Positions 1-9,815 are shown, numbered from the stretch's first letter. The stretch is DNA of 51,685 bases from CAZFER01 sp964517495 (GCA_964517495.1 CAZFER010000046.1:1-51685), one strand, 5' to 3'. Notes: a model not told the origin generated them from the letters alone. Numbers and translations: made by a program.

Positions 1-344
1 ATGATTTGATTTAAGCGATTAATAAAATCCAATGCATTTTGAAAATCATTTTCAGCCTTTCGTCTTTGTTTCAAACTTTCAGGCCAGTCATCCGCAATCT
101 TCTCATTTTCACTTTGATCGATATTCATTAAATTTGCTTTCGAAACAATTTCACTCTTCAAATTGGAAAAAACATCCTCAGAAAAAGGCCGTTTCGCCCA
201 CATTTGTATGACGGAATCAGGACCAGCTTTAATCGCAAAACAACATATTGCACCATGTTATCGGTTTTATTATTTTTCTGAATCGATGAAAAGAACATGA
301 TATACAATTTCGTTGCTGACATAGGTTGACGACTTGAGAGACAT
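1..344 (-). pseudogene. Broken or interrupted gene running off the left edge
   Basis: Read on the minus strand, an ATG at 344 lies 9 bases behind a strong ribosome site (GGAGGAG, 360-354). The frame gives 24 residues (MSLKSSTYVSNEIVYHVLFI...) and then meets three stops within five codons (272-270, 269-267, 260-258). After them the same frame stays open to the window edge, giving a plausible hydrophilic protein (...GAICCFAIKAG, then WAKRPFSEDVFSNLKSEI). Good start signals plus clustered stops suggest a decayed gene. It could instead be a very short leader peptide followed by a separate gene whose start is unclear (ATG at 203 or 128). No family recognised. Confidence 0.3.
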
Positions 345-518
345 GATTCAGGTCTCCTCCAATAAGTACGATAAATTATTGGATTCCAACCACTTAGCAT
401 TAAATTAAGTAAAAAGTACCGCATTCATAATATATACAGTATCATATTTTGTGGTGCTTGTCGATTATATTATTAAGGGGATCAATCATTTTTTAAGGAA
501 AAACTTGAAAGCAAGCCC

Positions 519-1610
519 TCAGCGTTCCCGTACCAAAATAAAATCAACTAGATTATAAAGCGAGGTGAGGCTATCGGTGGGACCTATCTGTTTTTCCACT
601 TCCGCCAGATTCTTCTTGGCGATTTCGCCATAGCGGGTCGCAATGGAATAGGCATAATCTATGGAACCGAGTTTATTCATCATGGTCCGCAATTGGTTGG
701 TTTTTTCTTCAAATGAAATATCTTCGCTCAGTAATTGATGAACCGCCGTACCGTCATTTTGGACAAGGTGAATTAAGGGTAGGGTGGATTTTCCATTTTG
801 AATATCCCTTCCCTGCTCTTTACCTAAAATCTTGGTGGGAGCCGTATAATCCAGCACATCATCCGTAATCTGGAACGCCATCCCCACCGCATGGCCATAG
901 GCATGCATACACTCCACAAAATGTTCATTCAACTGGCCAATATGGGCTCCCGAGGCACTGGCGGAAGCCATCAGCGAAGCGGTTTTATTTTCGATCATCT
1001 CCAAATACTCTTTTTCCGAGGTTTGGCCGTTATCTGAAATAAAGAGCTCTTTAATTTCACCCAGACACATCTGACCAGTCGCTTGGGTTAACAGTTGCTG
1101 GGATGGAATCGAACCGCTGGATAACAATAATTTAAAAGCCTTGGAGAACAGAAAATCACCAAAGAGGACTGCTATGGAATTACCCCATCGCCAATGGATC
1201 GATTCCAAACCACGTCGGATTGGGGCTTCATCGATAATATCATCATGAACCAAGGTGGCCAAATGAACCAATTCAACTGCGACTGCGACTTGATGGACGT
1301 CAGTTCCCCGTACACCGCACGCATCCGCACTCAATAGAACCAATGAAGCACGTATCCATTTCCCATCACATTCCAGCATATGTTTGGAGATCGCGTCCGC
1401 GGCAGGAACACGAAATTCTTCGGGCAGATAGGAACTTTCACCATTCAGCAATTCATGGATATAACTGCGGTCAGCGGAATTCCAGAGTGTTTCACGATAA
1501 AGGGCAATGGTCTGTGCAAGTTCTTGCGAAATTGGCTCAAAGAGCGAGTCTAAGGATAAATTGTCCGGCGAGGCCCTTTCGCCGGAATATGCAGATGCAT
1601 AAGTACTCAT
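519..1610 (-). CDS. Polyprenyl (isoprenyl) diphosphate synthase
   Basis: Trans-isoprenyl diphosphate synthase of 363 residues, which condenses isopentenyl diphosphate onto an allylic diphosphate to make the long isoprenoid chain of respiratory quinones. Both aspartate-rich Mg-diphosphate motifs are present: DDIID at residues 123-127, followed by RRG, and DDVLD at 250-254 inside GMAFQITDDVLDY. The length and the GEIKEL and KTASL segments fit the IspB/HepT/IspA superfamily. Oddly, the usual GKRxRP motif reads GKWIRASL (83-90), so the conserved first Arg is Trp. An N-terminal extension of about 30 residues precedes the core. A TAGGTAA element lies just before the ATG. Chain length cannot be read from sequence by eye. 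Divergent from the 1885 operon. Confidence 0.93.
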   Translation of the reverse strand: MSTYASAYSGERASPDNLSLDSLFEPISQELAQTIALYRETLWNSADRSYIHELLNGESSYLPEEFRVPAADAISKHMLECDGKWIRASLVLLSADACGVRGTDVHQVAVAVELVHLATLVHDDIIDEAPIRRGLESIHWRWGNSIAVLFGDFLFSKAFKLLLSSGSIPSQQLLTQATGQMCLGEIKELFISDNGQTSEKEYLEMIENKTASLMASASASGAHIGQLNEHFVECMHAYGHAVGMAFQITDDVLDYTAPTKILGKEQGRDIQNGKSTLPLIHLVQNDGTAVHQLLSEDISFEEKTNQLRTMMNKLGSIDYAYSIATRYGEIAKKNLAEVEKQIGPTDSLTSLYNLVDFILVRER

Positions 1611-1884
1611 ATAATTACCTATATATTAGAAAATGAGCCCTTCCAACACCCCGCAAGGCGAGAAGTCTCATTCTTGATTTGCAATCTTCCTGACCTTGAT
1701 TCATGGCCAATGGTTGATTTATTCAGAGTAAATTAACCGTGTGGTGCTCGTCATTCTATTCTGTTTTTACTTATTCTTCCAGGTTTGACACGCCTGTCAA
1801 GGAATGGTTAAGCCGCCCTTGCGATAAAGGATTAATCCCGCCAAAATCCATTATACCCATCCCCCCTGAGAAGGAGAGATCATC

Positions 1885-2817
1885 ATGGCAAAAGATTTTA
1901 GACGAACAATGCGAATTGGCATCGTACAGTTTATGGCCTATCCCACCACCATGTCGGGAAATGGCCCGATATTGGAATCCATTGACGATTTAATACAGGA
2001 TGACTTTTACGATGTTCTGGAATTAACCCATATCGAAGATCAATCCGTGCGAAAAGAAACAGCAGAGCGGATTCATATGAGTGGGATGGATATTGCATTC
2101 GGTTCCCAACCCCTGATTTTGGGACAACAACTCAACTTGCATAACCGCGATGGAGACACAAGGCGAACAGCCATCGATATTATAAAGGACGCCTTGAACG
2201 AAGCAGTGGAAATTGGCTCGGTAGGCTTCGCGCTTATGTCCGGAATTGATCCGGGTGAAGAACACAGAGAAGAAGAAACCAAGTTATTTGTTGAATCATT
2301 ACGTGAAATCTGTACCCGCGCTCATGAACTGAATCCAGATTTAAATGTGGTGGTCGAAACTTTCGACCGAGTGCCTTTTGGAAAAAATTGCCTATTTGGT
2401 CCCACCCATGAAGCCGTGGCTATGATTAATGAAGTGCGGCGTGATTTTCCCCAGGTTGGTTTAATGCTGGATCTATCACACCTCCCCCTTTTGGATGAAA
2501 CTCCGGAATACGCTATCTCCCAAGCCGCTCCGGTTTTATTGCATACTCATGTGGGTAATTGCGTTATGAAAGACAGCGCCAACCCTTATTATGGAGATAA
2601 TCACCCTCCATTCGATTACCCAGGAAGTGAAAATTCTCAGGTTGATTTGGTACGCTATTTAAAAAGCCTGGACAATGTGGGTTACCTCAGCGCCGATAAT
2701 CCACCAATACTGACCATCGAAGTCAAACCCTTAAGCGACTCATTACGGCCTGCCACCCTGGGCAACGTAAAGCGCACCCTGAAACGGGCCATCGCTGAAC
2801 TCAACGAAATGGAGTAA
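1885..2817 (+). CDS. Sugar phosphate isomerase/epimerase-like TIM-barrel protein
   Basis: 310-residue protein resembling the xylose-isomerase-like TIM barrel (AP endonuclease 2 superfamily), whose members isomerise or epimerise sugars using a divalent metal. Metal-ligand style segments fit: VVVETFDRV (Glu, mid-protein), GLMLDLSHLPLL (Asp/His), LLHTHVGNC (His) and LTIEVKP (Glu near the C-terminus). The substrate is unknown. The start is set by AAGGAGA about 7 bases before the ATG; a second Met nine residues in (MRIGIVQF) is also possible because it begins the first beta strand. It heads a plus-strand operon: moeA starts 10 bp after its stop, and mutM follows. Nothing ties its function to molybdenum, so the grouping looks like housekeeping convenience. 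Confidence 0.75.
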   Translation: MAKDFRRTMRIGIVQFMAYPTTMSGNGPILESIDDLIQDDFYDVLELTHIEDQSVRKETAERIHMSGMDIAFGSQPLILGQQLNLHNRDGDTRRTAIDIIKDALNEAVEIGSVGFALMSGIDPGEEHREEETKLFVESLREICTRAHELNPDLNVVVETFDRVPFGKNCLFGPTHEAVAMINEVRRDFPQVGLMLDLSHLPLLDETPEYAISQAAPVLLHTHVGNCVMKDSANPYYGDNHPPFDYPGSENSQVDLVRYLKSLDNVGYLSADNPPILTIEVKPLSDSLRPATLGNVKRTLKRAIAELNEME

Positions 2818-2827
2818 AATCCAAACA

Positions 2828-4063
2828 ATGAATACTCCCTTAATCTCTTATCGGGATGTTTTGATTAAATTGGAAGAAACCATTCGTCCGCTTCCAAACT
2901 GCCGTGTGAATTGGAAGGATGCATTGGGCTGTACGCTTGTTGAGGACGTATGTGCAATCGAAGATATGCCCTCCTTCTCCAATTCAGCAATGGATGGATA
3001 TGCCGTTATTGCAGATGATATAAAATCAGCCTCGAGTGAATCTCCGGTCATATTGGAGATCATTGAAGACATTTATGCGGCTAAAGATATACCAAAACAT
3101 CCTGTACAGACTGGCCAAGCCGCGAAAATTATGACCGGCGCACTTATCCCAAACGGTGCTGATACCGTCGTCAAAATCGAAGACACCCGGCATCATGACA
3201 ACCATAAAGTGGAAATTCTTTGTCCCTCAGCAGCAGGGAAAAACATTCGCCCCAAGGGTGAGGAAATTCGTATAGACGATACGTTAATTCCAGGGGGAAC
3301 GCGAATCGGTACGATCGAACGTGGCCTTTTGGCACTTCAGGGAATCACCAAAGTATCAGTTCGCACCCCACCCAAAGTGGCTCTTTTAGTCACCGGTGAT
3401 GAACTGGTTGAACCGGATGAAGCAACCACAGGTGGACAAATTCGCAATGTAAATACATACACCCTCATGGCCGAACTTCAAAAATTTCATTGCCCGGTCA
3501 TCAATTTGGGGATAGGTGGTGACGAACCGGACCGTTTACGCGCTATGCTCGAAAAGGGGATCGAAGAAGCCGAAGTGCTCATTACATCCGGAGGGGTTTC
3601 TGCCGGTGAAAAGGATTACCTTCCCGGTATTCTCCATCAATTGGGGATGAAACAAATCTTTCACAAAGTAGCGATTAAACCAGGTAAACCTATCCTATTC
3701 GGGGTCATCGATGATTGTCATATTTTAGGATTACCAGGAAATGTGGTGTCGGTATTGACCAGTTTTCACCTTATTGTCAAACCTGCCCTGCGTTTGCTTT
3801 GTGGAAGGAAGGACTGGCGCAATCAAAACTGGTATGCCCGTATGGGTGTTCTTATGCATAATCCTGGCGACCGCACTCATTTTGTGCGATGCCGATTGTC
3901 ACACACTCCCACAGGTTTGCCTTTGGCTTTACCTATCGGCAAGCAAAGTTCTGGCATGTTAACCTCCATGCTCGGAGCGGATGGATTCGCCATGCTGCCA
4001 GCGGATATAAATACAATCGGCGAATTCGAGGAAATCGAATTCATCCCCATACAAGAAGACTAA
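2828..4063 (+). CDS. moeA: Molybdopterin molybdotransferase MoeA
   Basis: 411-residue MoeA, which inserts molybdate into adenylylated molybdopterin in the last step of molybdenum cofactor synthesis. Domains in order: the MoeA N-terminal part with the hallmark NSAMDGYAV (about residues 53-61) and KIMTGALIPNGADTVVKIED; the MoCF-biosynthesis domain with LLVTGDELVEP, GGQIRN and ITSGGVSAGEKDY; then HKVAIKPGKP and LGLPGNVVSV; and a short beta-barrel C-terminal domain. Length is normal (E. coli about 411). The ribosome site (GGAG) lies within the end of the upstream gene, so the two are translationally close. No other moa/mob genes are visible. A molybdoenzyme elsewhere in the genome is implied. Confidence 0.96.
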   Translation: MNTPLISYRDVLIKLEETIRPLPNCRVNWKDALGCTLVEDVCAIEDMPSFSNSAMDGYAVIADDIKSASSESPVILEIIEDIYAAKDIPKHPVQTGQAAKIMTGALIPNGADTVVKIEDTRHHDNHKVEILCPSAAGKNIRPKGEEIRIDDTLIPGGTRIGTIERGLLALQGITKVSVRTPPKVALLVTGDELVEPDEATTGGQIRNVNTYTLMAELQKFHCPVINLGIGGDEPDRLRAMLEKGIEEAEVLITSGGVSAGEKDYLPGILHQLGMKQIFHKVAIKPGKPILFGVIDDCHILGLPGNVVSVLTSFHLIVKPALRLLCGRKDWRNQNWYARMGVLMHNPGDRTHFVRCRLSHTPTGLPLALPIGKQSSGMLTSMLGADGFAMLPADINTIGEFEEIEFIPIQED

Positions 4064-4068
4064 CCACC

Positions 4069-4884
4069 ATGCCTGAATTGCCTGAAGTGGAAACTGTACG
4101 GTTAGCCTTATGCAAATTGGTAATGGGATGTTCTGTTCAATCCTATCGATTGTATCGCAAAGATTACCTGTTATGTGGCCACGAATACATTCAAAGGGTA
4201 AAAGGTGGATTGATTGAAAACATCAATCGAAAGGGAAAATATCTTTCAATTCATTTATCAAACCACTATGTTTTTTTACACCATCTTGGAATGAGTGGAC
4301 GCCTGCTCCTCCAACCAAATAAAATGGCTGTCGATCAACATACTCATATACAAATTATCCTCGATCACGGTTCTCAAGCGATTTACCAGCGGGATGCCCG
4401 AAGGTTTGGGTGTGCAGCCATACTTCGTTCAGAAGAGCTGCCTCATTTTCAACGATGGGCTAACCTTGGTTGCGATCCATTCGAAATCACCGTCAGGCAA
4501 TTATGCAATTTAACCGCGAATCGCAATCGTCCCCTTAAGTCCTTTTTACTGGACCAACACTTCATCGCTGGATTGGGTAATATATATGTGGATGAAGCCT
4601 TATTTCGCGCTCGAATTTCACCGTTACGTCCCGCATGTGAATTAAGCGAAAATGAAGCTGCCCTTTTGATAAGAGTCATTCGGCGTGTGTTAAACGAATC
4701 GATTAAGGCAGGTGGCTCTTCTACCAGCGACTTCAAAAAACTTGATGGCACGCTGGGCGATTTTCAGCGGCATCACCGTGTTTACCGGCGTGAAGGGAAA
4801 AAATGTAAAAAATGTGGAATGAAAATAGAAAGAATCCTGCTCCTCGGCCGCAGTACGCACTTTTGTCCATCATGCCAAAAATGA
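4069..4884 (+). CDS. mutM: Formamidopyrimidine-DNA glycosylase (Fpg/MutM)
   Basis: 271-residue base-excision-repair glycosylase/AP lyase that removes 8-oxoguanine and formamidopyrimidines. The mature N-terminus PELPEVETV gives the catalytic Pro (residue 2) and Glu3, which fixes the start at 4069 although the frame is open further upstream. Lys57 lies in RKGKYLSI. HHLGMSGRL and LDQHFIAGLGNIYVDEALF (H2TH region) follow, and the C-terminal four-Cys zinc finger (CKKC...CPSC) includes the DNA-contacting Arg in GRSTHFC. Length is typical (E. coli 269). The start codon is five bases after the moeA stop, so it is the third gene of the operon. All key residues are present and it should be active. Confidence 0.97.
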   Translation: MPELPEVETVRLALCKLVMGCSVQSYRLYRKDYLLCGHEYIQRVKGGLIENINRKGKYLSIHLSNHYVFLHHLGMSGRLLLQPNKMAVDQHTHIQIILDHGSQAIYQRDARRFGCAAILRSEELPHFQRWANLGCDPFEITVRQLCNLTANRNRPLKSFLLDQHFIAGLGNIYVDEALFRARISPLRPACELSENEAALLIRVIRRVLNESIKAGGSSTSDFKKLDGTLGDFQRHHRVYRREGKKCKKCGMKIERILLLGRSTHFCPSCQK

Positions 4885-4903
4885 TGAACATGCTTGACCG
4901 GGA

Positions 4904-5338
4904 TTAAAACTCAAATGGATCAGAGCCTTCAGACGTACTTGCCGAGTTGGATTGACTTCCCCCGAATATATATCGGTGAATAAAATCCTGATATTTGTTC
5001 TCCATCTCTCGCGAATTGCCACTCAATGCCAGCCTCATCTCATATTTGGGCTGGGATCTCCAAGACCAAAAACTCTTATTCAACTCAACACGAGAGACAC
5101 ACTCCACATTCAGGTTCAATTCACCATGCCCATTACCCAGCGTAAACTGAATAACACCTTTTGAGGGGATAGGTAATTTTTGATTACAGCAAAATTGAAT
5201 GAAAGTAACACTAAAACATGTCACTTCCCCATCCGCCTCAATCGGGGGATCATGAATGTTGTTGACATGGACAGCCGCAGGAAACTTGACCTGTAAGCGT
5301 GGTACAAACGCCTGCCCACTTACTGATTTGAAACTCAT
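4904..5338 (-). CDS. Small soluble beta-rich protein, possibly PilZ-like
   Basis: 144-residue protein without signal peptide or membrane span. Alternating hydrophobic strands (RLQVKFPAAVHV, VTCFSVTFIQF, KGVIQFTLG, LNLNVECVSRV, YEMRLALSG) and a terminal helix (MENKYQDFIHRYI) give an outline like a PilZ beta barrel. However, the RxxxR and DxSxxG motifs that bind cyclic di-GMP are not seen, so this is only a fold-level suspicion. The C-terminus is Ser-rich and acidic. A GGAGG site (in GAGGGAAATT, just ahead of the ATG at 5338) supports the start. It converges on mutM with a gap of 19 bp. I do not assign a function. Confidence 0.55.
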   Translation of the reverse strand: MSFKSVSGQAFVPRLQVKFPAAVHVNNIHDPPIEADGEVTCFSVTFIQFCCNQKLPIPSKGVIQFTLGNGHGELNLNVECVSRVELNKSFWSWRSQPKYEMRLALSGNSREMENKYQDFIHRYIFGGSQSNSASTSEGSDPFEF

Positions 5339-6056
5339 AATTTCCCTCCAAGCTCATGCGCTTTTGGGTAAAAGAACGTGGCTACTTTACGCTCCCGTTT
5401 CCAAAAAGCAACACGCCTCTCTGGAAGAAATTAAAATTAACACGGCATTCAGTCAAGATGCCACGAGTACAAAAATATACACAACTGAAATCGATGTTAA
5501 AATTATCGTATCATTTTGTCAAGTTTAGATTAAAGTAATTTTACTCTTTCTAACTTTTTTATCTCTATTATCAGCATCTATTTACAGATTCTTTAATGTC
5601 ATGAAATGTTATATGCTCCCCAAAATAACCGGTAAATCCAATTGGCATTTAGAATATCTTGTCAAATTAAATTTGATCTACTTTATAAAATTACTAAATA
5701 TAATTCCACATATTAAAATAAGTTTGGGCATAATAAATGGAACATCTCGTTACACAGAATGAAAGCAGAACAGGTACTCGTCAAGGTGACATTAAACATT
5801 TTTTGGAAAGCCAAAAATAAATTCGAATGAATGTTGGCATCAAAATTAACTGCTAAATTTCCAACTTAATAAAACCATGTAATGTCAAAATTTTTAACAA
5901 TCGCATTAATTCTTATTGTTTGCGTAAATTAATCAATTTAATCAATTTCCAAAAAAATTTTCAAAAAGATCCTGGCGCTTGATTGAAATACGGCTATAAG
6001 CTAATTTAATTTCACCCCATTCTTTCAGTATTTCACCTCAGGCAGGAGTAAGAACG
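5339..6056. other. AT-rich intergenic gap without recognisable genes
   Basis: About 720 bases between two outward-reading genes. The DNA is clearly more AT-rich than the flanks, with stops in all frames beyond about 5530, no repeat family member and no tRNA-like fold noticed. The last 60 bases presumably carry the ligA promoter (TTGAAA near 5983 with AT-rich -10-like sequence 16 bases later) and end in the ligA ribosome site AGGAG. Nothing else can be supported. Confidence 0.5.
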
Positions 6057-8072
6057 ATGAATAACGAGCAAGATATCAAAAAGCGGATTGAAGAACTTCG
6101 TGAAGAAATTCGTCATCACGAATACCTTTATTATCAAAAGGCTGCACCAGAAATTTCCGATCAAGAATTCGACCAATTGATGAAAAAGTTGGAGCAGCTG
6201 GAAGATGAAAATCCACACCTCATCACCCCTGACTCTCCTACTCAGCGTGTAGGTGGAAAACCACTGGAGGAGTTTGCCTCATTTGATCATCGCATTCCCA
6301 TGCTTTCCATTGGCAACACGTATTCGGAAGGTGAATTACGGGAATTTCACAATCGTATTATTCGGGGCCTGGGGGACATCATCCCACAATATATAGTGCA
6401 ACCCAAAATCGATGGTGTGGCAATTTCCCTGCATTATCGCAATGGGCAGTTCGAACGGGCTGTCACTCGCGGGGATGGCAAAACCGGCGATGATGTCACT
6501 CAAAATGTGAAAACCATTCGCTCATTGCCTTTGCAACTTAAAAAGAACAACCTCCCTGATTTTTTGGACGTACGAGGCGAAATCTTCATGCCTCGCCAGG
6601 GTTTTGAGCGAATGAACCGCGAACGCGAGGAAAAAGGCGAGGCTCCATTTGCCAACCCAAGAAATGCCACGGCTGGGACATTGAAACTGCTTGATTCATC
6701 CCTTGTGCGAAAACGGCCGCTGGATTTTTTTGTTCACACCATCGGTGAAATTGAAGGACAATCCTATGAAGATGATTTCACCTTATTAAAAGCAATCGAA
6801 TTATGGGGCCTAAAAATCGTACCCGGCTGCAGCTTGGAAAAAGATATCAACGCTGTTATTCAACGGGCGGTTGAGTGGGATGAAAAACGGCATGAGTTGG
6901 AATTCGAAGTGGATGGGCTGGTCATTAAAGTCAATGATTTTAGTTCACGAGAGGAGTTAGGATTCACCTCAAAAAGCCCTCGATGGGCGATTGCTTACAA
7001 ATTTGCCGCCGAAGAAGCAGAAACCACCTTAAAGAAAATTGAACTGGGCGTTGGTCGTACCGGTGCGATTACCCCCCGCGCCATCCTTGAGCCTGTACTA
7101 CTTGCTGGAACAACTATTCGCCATGCCACCTTGCATAATTTTGATGAAGTTGAGCGAAAGGACATTCGCGAGGGTGACCGGGTTATCATCCAAAAAGGGG
7201 GAGAAATAATTCCACAAGTCGTCCGAGTGTTAACCGAAAAACGGGACGGCAATCAAGAGCCTTTTAAACCAGACATGTATTGCCCCTCATGCGGTAGCGA
7301 AATTATCCGTGAGGGAGATGAAGTGGCCTATCGATGTATTAACCTTTCGTGCCCCGATCAATTGAAAAAACGAATTGAGCATTTTGTTCAGCGCAACGCC
7401 ATGGATATTGATGGAATGGGTGAGAAATTGATAGTTGCCCTGGTAAAAAAGAACATGGTCACTTGCCTTTCTGATCTATACCATCTCAAACTTGAAGAGC
7501 TGGCCTCCCTGGAACGCATGGGGAAAAAATCTTCGCAAAACATTCTGGATAGTTTGGAAAAAAGCAAAACCCGTCCCCTCGATCGAATTCTATTCGCCTT
7601 AGGTCTGCGGCATGTCGGAAGCCACTTGGCCACCATTTTGGTGGAAGGCCGCCGAAGTATTTGGGAACTGCAAGCAATGAGTGTGGAAGAACTCAATGCC
7701 ATCAATGAAGTGGGTCCTATTGTCGCGCAAAGTATATATGATTTTTTCCACGAAGAGCAAAACATTGAAGAATTGAAACGGCTGCAAGACGCAGGGATTC
7801 AGTTAGAACAAGAGTCTACAACGCAAGAGATGATCAGCGATTCGGCATTGGCGGGAAAAACATTCGTCTTGACAGGGACGCTGGAACATTTCAAACGTGA
7901 AGAGGCTGCAGATTTAATTAAGCAGCGGGGTGGCAAAGTAACCGGATCGGTAAGCAAAAATACCGATTATGTGGTCGCAGGTGATAAGGCAGGCTCCAAA
8001 AAAAACAAGGCGGAGAAATTGGGAATTCCCTTGTTAAGTGAAGATGAGTTTAAAGCGATGTTGGAGGAGTAA
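6057..8072 (+). CDS. ligA: NAD-dependent DNA ligase LigA
   Basis: 671-residue bacterial replicative and repair ligase that joins nicks using NAD+. The adenylation-site lysine is K117 in QPKIDGVA. N-terminal domain Ia (HHEYLYYQKAAPEISDQEFD) binds NMN. RNATAGTLK, EFEVDGLVIKVND and SPRWAIAYKF are the nucleotidyltransferase motifs. An OB fold (GRTGAITPRAILEPV, ATLHN) follows, then a four-Cys zinc finger (CPSCGSEI...CINLSCP), helix-hairpin-helix repeats, and a C-terminal BRCT domain (LAGKTFVLTGTLEHF...GSVSKNTDYVVAG). Length is exactly typical (E. coli 671). AGGAG sits 8 bases before the ATG. Monocistronic. Confidence 0.98.
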   Translation: MNNEQDIKKRIEELREEIRHHEYLYYQKAAPEISDQEFDQLMKKLEQLEDENPHLITPDSPTQRVGGKPLEEFASFDHRIPMLSIGNTYSEGELREFHNRIIRGLGDIIPQYIVQPKIDGVAISLHYRNGQFERAVTRGDGKTGDDVTQNVKTIRSLPLQLKKNNLPDFLDVRGEIFMPRQGFERMNREREEKGEAPFANPRNATAGTLKLLDSSLVRKRPLDFFVHTIGEIEGQSYEDDFTLLKAIELWGLKIVPGCSLEKDINAVIQRAVEWDEKRHELEFEVDGLVIKVNDFSSREELGFTSKSPRWAIAYKFAAEEAETTLKKIELGVGRTGAITPRAILEPVLLAGTTIRHATLHNFDEVERKDIREGDRVIIQKGGEIIPQVVRVLTEKRDGNQEPFKPDMYCPSCGSEIIREGDEVAYRCINLSCPDQLKKRIEHFVQRNAMDIDGMGEKLIVALVKKNMVTCLSDLYHLKLEELASLERMGKKSSQNILDSLEKSKTRPLDRILFALGLRHVGSHLATILVEGRRSIWELQAMSVEELNAINEVGPIVAQSIYDFFHEEQNIEELKRLQDAGIQLEQESTTQEMISDSALAGKTFVLTGTLEHFKREEAADLIKQRGGKVTGSVSKNTDYVVAGDKAGSKKNKAEKLGIPLLSEDEFKAMLEE

Positions 8073-8075
8073 ACG

Positions 8076-8120
8076 TATCAACCCTCCCCTGCCCCTCCCA
8101 GGCTTGGGGGGGATGGGTTG
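8076..8120. repeat. Core fragment of the dispersed MITE-like family
   Basis: Contains ATCAACCCTCCCCT, then GCCCCTCCCAGGCTTGGGGG, the same hairpin-forming core found at 10534-10575, 35320-35356 and 43029-43070, without the terminal inverted repeats. It lies in the 75 bp between converging ligA and the glucanase gene, where the C-rich/G-rich hairpin could help end transcription from both sides. Terminator activity is inferred, and no T-tract follows. Confidence 0.6.
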
Positions 8121-8147
8121 CACCACATACTGAATTCTTACCTTTTA

Positions 8148-9722
8148 TCAATATGTGTCTATTTTCAGGGGCACAGAGGTTGGTTCTTCAATTGTCCAGC
8201 CGATTGCTTCCAGGGCGGGAATGATTTCCTCGTTTCGCATGAACATTTCCCAGCACAGGCCGGTGCGATAGTTTTCGATCATGGGGACAATGGTCCCCTG
8301 GTCGATGGCGAGGTAGGAATTCGCAAACCAATCCTCTTCCAAATTAAAGGCATCGTGGAACCCAAATTCGCCCCACAGGCGATTGCCATACTCGTAATAA
8401 AAATGTTTCAAAGTTGCGATGGATTCCTGTGGTGTATAAGGCATGGCACTAATCGCAGCGGTTGGTGTGATCGTACCAATATCATGATTGGGATCATGGG
8501 CTACGTATCCACCGGGGGTATCGCTGGCGGTTAATCCCCATACCAATTCACTATAGCCTTCATGGTTTCTGGGATTGTCAATGCAGTAGGCCCTGTTTAT
8601 AAGGGTATGATTACGGTTGTTCTCGAAATAATTGCAATACTTGTCCCGCTTCCCTCGTGGATCAAAACCCAAGTATGAGTAATGGGTAAAGAAAAGTGGC
8701 CCTCCAAGCGGCCATCCCACCCATAAGGTATGGCCATAATAGTCATTTTCGTTAACATACCCATTGGGGGGATTTCCCGTCCAGCCTTCGTAATACGATT
8801 CTGGAGGGATCGCATGGCTGGGAGATGCAATCGCCAATATATATGTAATCATGGCTTCATTAAAATGCCCGCCAATGGGGTGGTTCATTTGCCATTCATA
8901 ATCAGGTGACCAATGCCAGTATAATTGTTTGCCATCGGGATAGCGTAAATACCAATCCCATTCCACTTCATGCCAAAGACGGGTTATTCGCTCGCGGATT
9001 TCATTTTCAACATCATTGTCCTGGTCAAAATAGTTTCGTACGGTCAGCATGCCTTGCATTAAAAACGAAGTTTCCACCAGGTCACCACCGTTGTCATACT
9101 GACCGGCGAAGGGTATGGTTTTCCCTGTTTCACCATTCAAATGGTGAGACCATACGCCGTGATAACGCTCAGCCTTATCCTCCAGGAAGGCCACTATAGT
9201 TAGAATTCGTTGGGCCGCTTCTTCACGGGTGACAAATCCCCGTTCGGAAGCCACCATAATGGTCATCATGCCAAAACCGCTGCCACCGGTAGTGACGGTA
9301 TCCCCACTGCCCTGGCGTTCACGCGCCAATCCACTCACCGGATGGCCGTAATCCCAGAAATATCGAAAGGTGGCCTCTTGAACGGAAGTCAGCAGTTCCT
9401 CCTCGTTCATGGCCTTTGAAGTTGCTGAAGCCGTGTTAGAGTATCCCGTCACATCTTCCAAAGGCCGAACACGGTAATAATAGGTTTTGTCATTTTCGCC
9501 AGTAAAATCGCTGTAAATATCAAAACCGTGGGAAGAACGGTTTAAGAGTTCAAACGGTCCGTCAGGATTTGTGGTCCGATAAACATAATATCGTCCTCCT
9601 TCCCTTCCCTGCCATCTCAAATCAATCCGGCTGTCATACCCCTCAGCAGTCAGATTCAATTCTTCGGCAGTTGGTTCCAGAACGAATATAAACAGAAAGC
9701 ACAACCATAAGCCCTTTCTCAT
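8148..9722 (-). CDS. Exported GH144-like / glucoamylase-type glycoside hydrolase
   Basis: 524-residue exported protein. The start is placed at the ATG at 9722 (GAGGTG six bases upstream) rather than the in-frame GTG at 9731. A signal peptide (MRKGLWLCFLFIFVLEPTA) is followed by a fibronectin III-like strand set (residues about 24-100; YYVYRTTNPDGPFELL, YYYRVRPL). The large (alpha/alpha)6-type domain follows: QEATFRYFWDYGHPVSGLAR, GGSGFGMMTIMVA, YHGVWSHHLNG, GGDLVETSFLMQG, YDNGG, and the C-terminal WGEFGFHDAFN and AIDQGTIVPMIENYR. These match the Pfam glycoamylase domain, whose characterised members include GH144 endo-beta-1,2-glucanases. Likely periplasmic or outer-surface attack on a beta-1,2-type glucan. 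Substrate is inferred from family only. Confidence 0.85.
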   Translation of the reverse strand: MRKGLWLCFLFIFVLEPTAEELNLTAEGYDSRIDLRWQGREGGRYYVYRTTNPDGPFELLNRSSHGFDIYSDFTGENDKTYYYRVRPLEDVTGYSNTASATSKAMNEEELLTSVQEATFRYFWDYGHPVSGLARERQGSGDTVTTGGSGFGMMTIMVASERGFVTREEAAQRILTIVAFLEDKAERYHGVWSHHLNGETGKTIPFAGQYDNGGDLVETSFLMQGMLTVRNYFDQDNDVENEIRERITRLWHEVEWDWYLRYPDGKQLYWHWSPDYEWQMNHPIGGHFNEAMITYILAIASPSHAIPPESYYEGWTGNPPNGYVNENDYYGHTLWVGWPLGGPLFFTHYSYLGFDPRGKRDKYCNYFENNRNHTLINRAYCIDNPRNHEGYSELVWGLTASDTPGGYVAHDPNHDIGTITPTAAISAMPYTPQESIATLKHFYYEYGNRLWGEFGFHDAFNLEEDWFANSYLAIDQGTIVPMIENYRTGLCWEMFMRNEEIIPALEAIGWTIEEPTSVPLKIDTY

Positions 9723-9815
9723 CAAATTCACCTCAACAGCGTATAGAATGTCTTCTTTAACATAGCATAAAGGTCTTAATTTTAATACTCCACACGCTTG
9801 GGAAATAATTAAATA

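Noticed and set aside
158..424. 88-codon minus-strand open frame
   Set aside because: Its second half is a frame-shifted reading of the more protein-like frame that starts at 344; composition is not coding-like.
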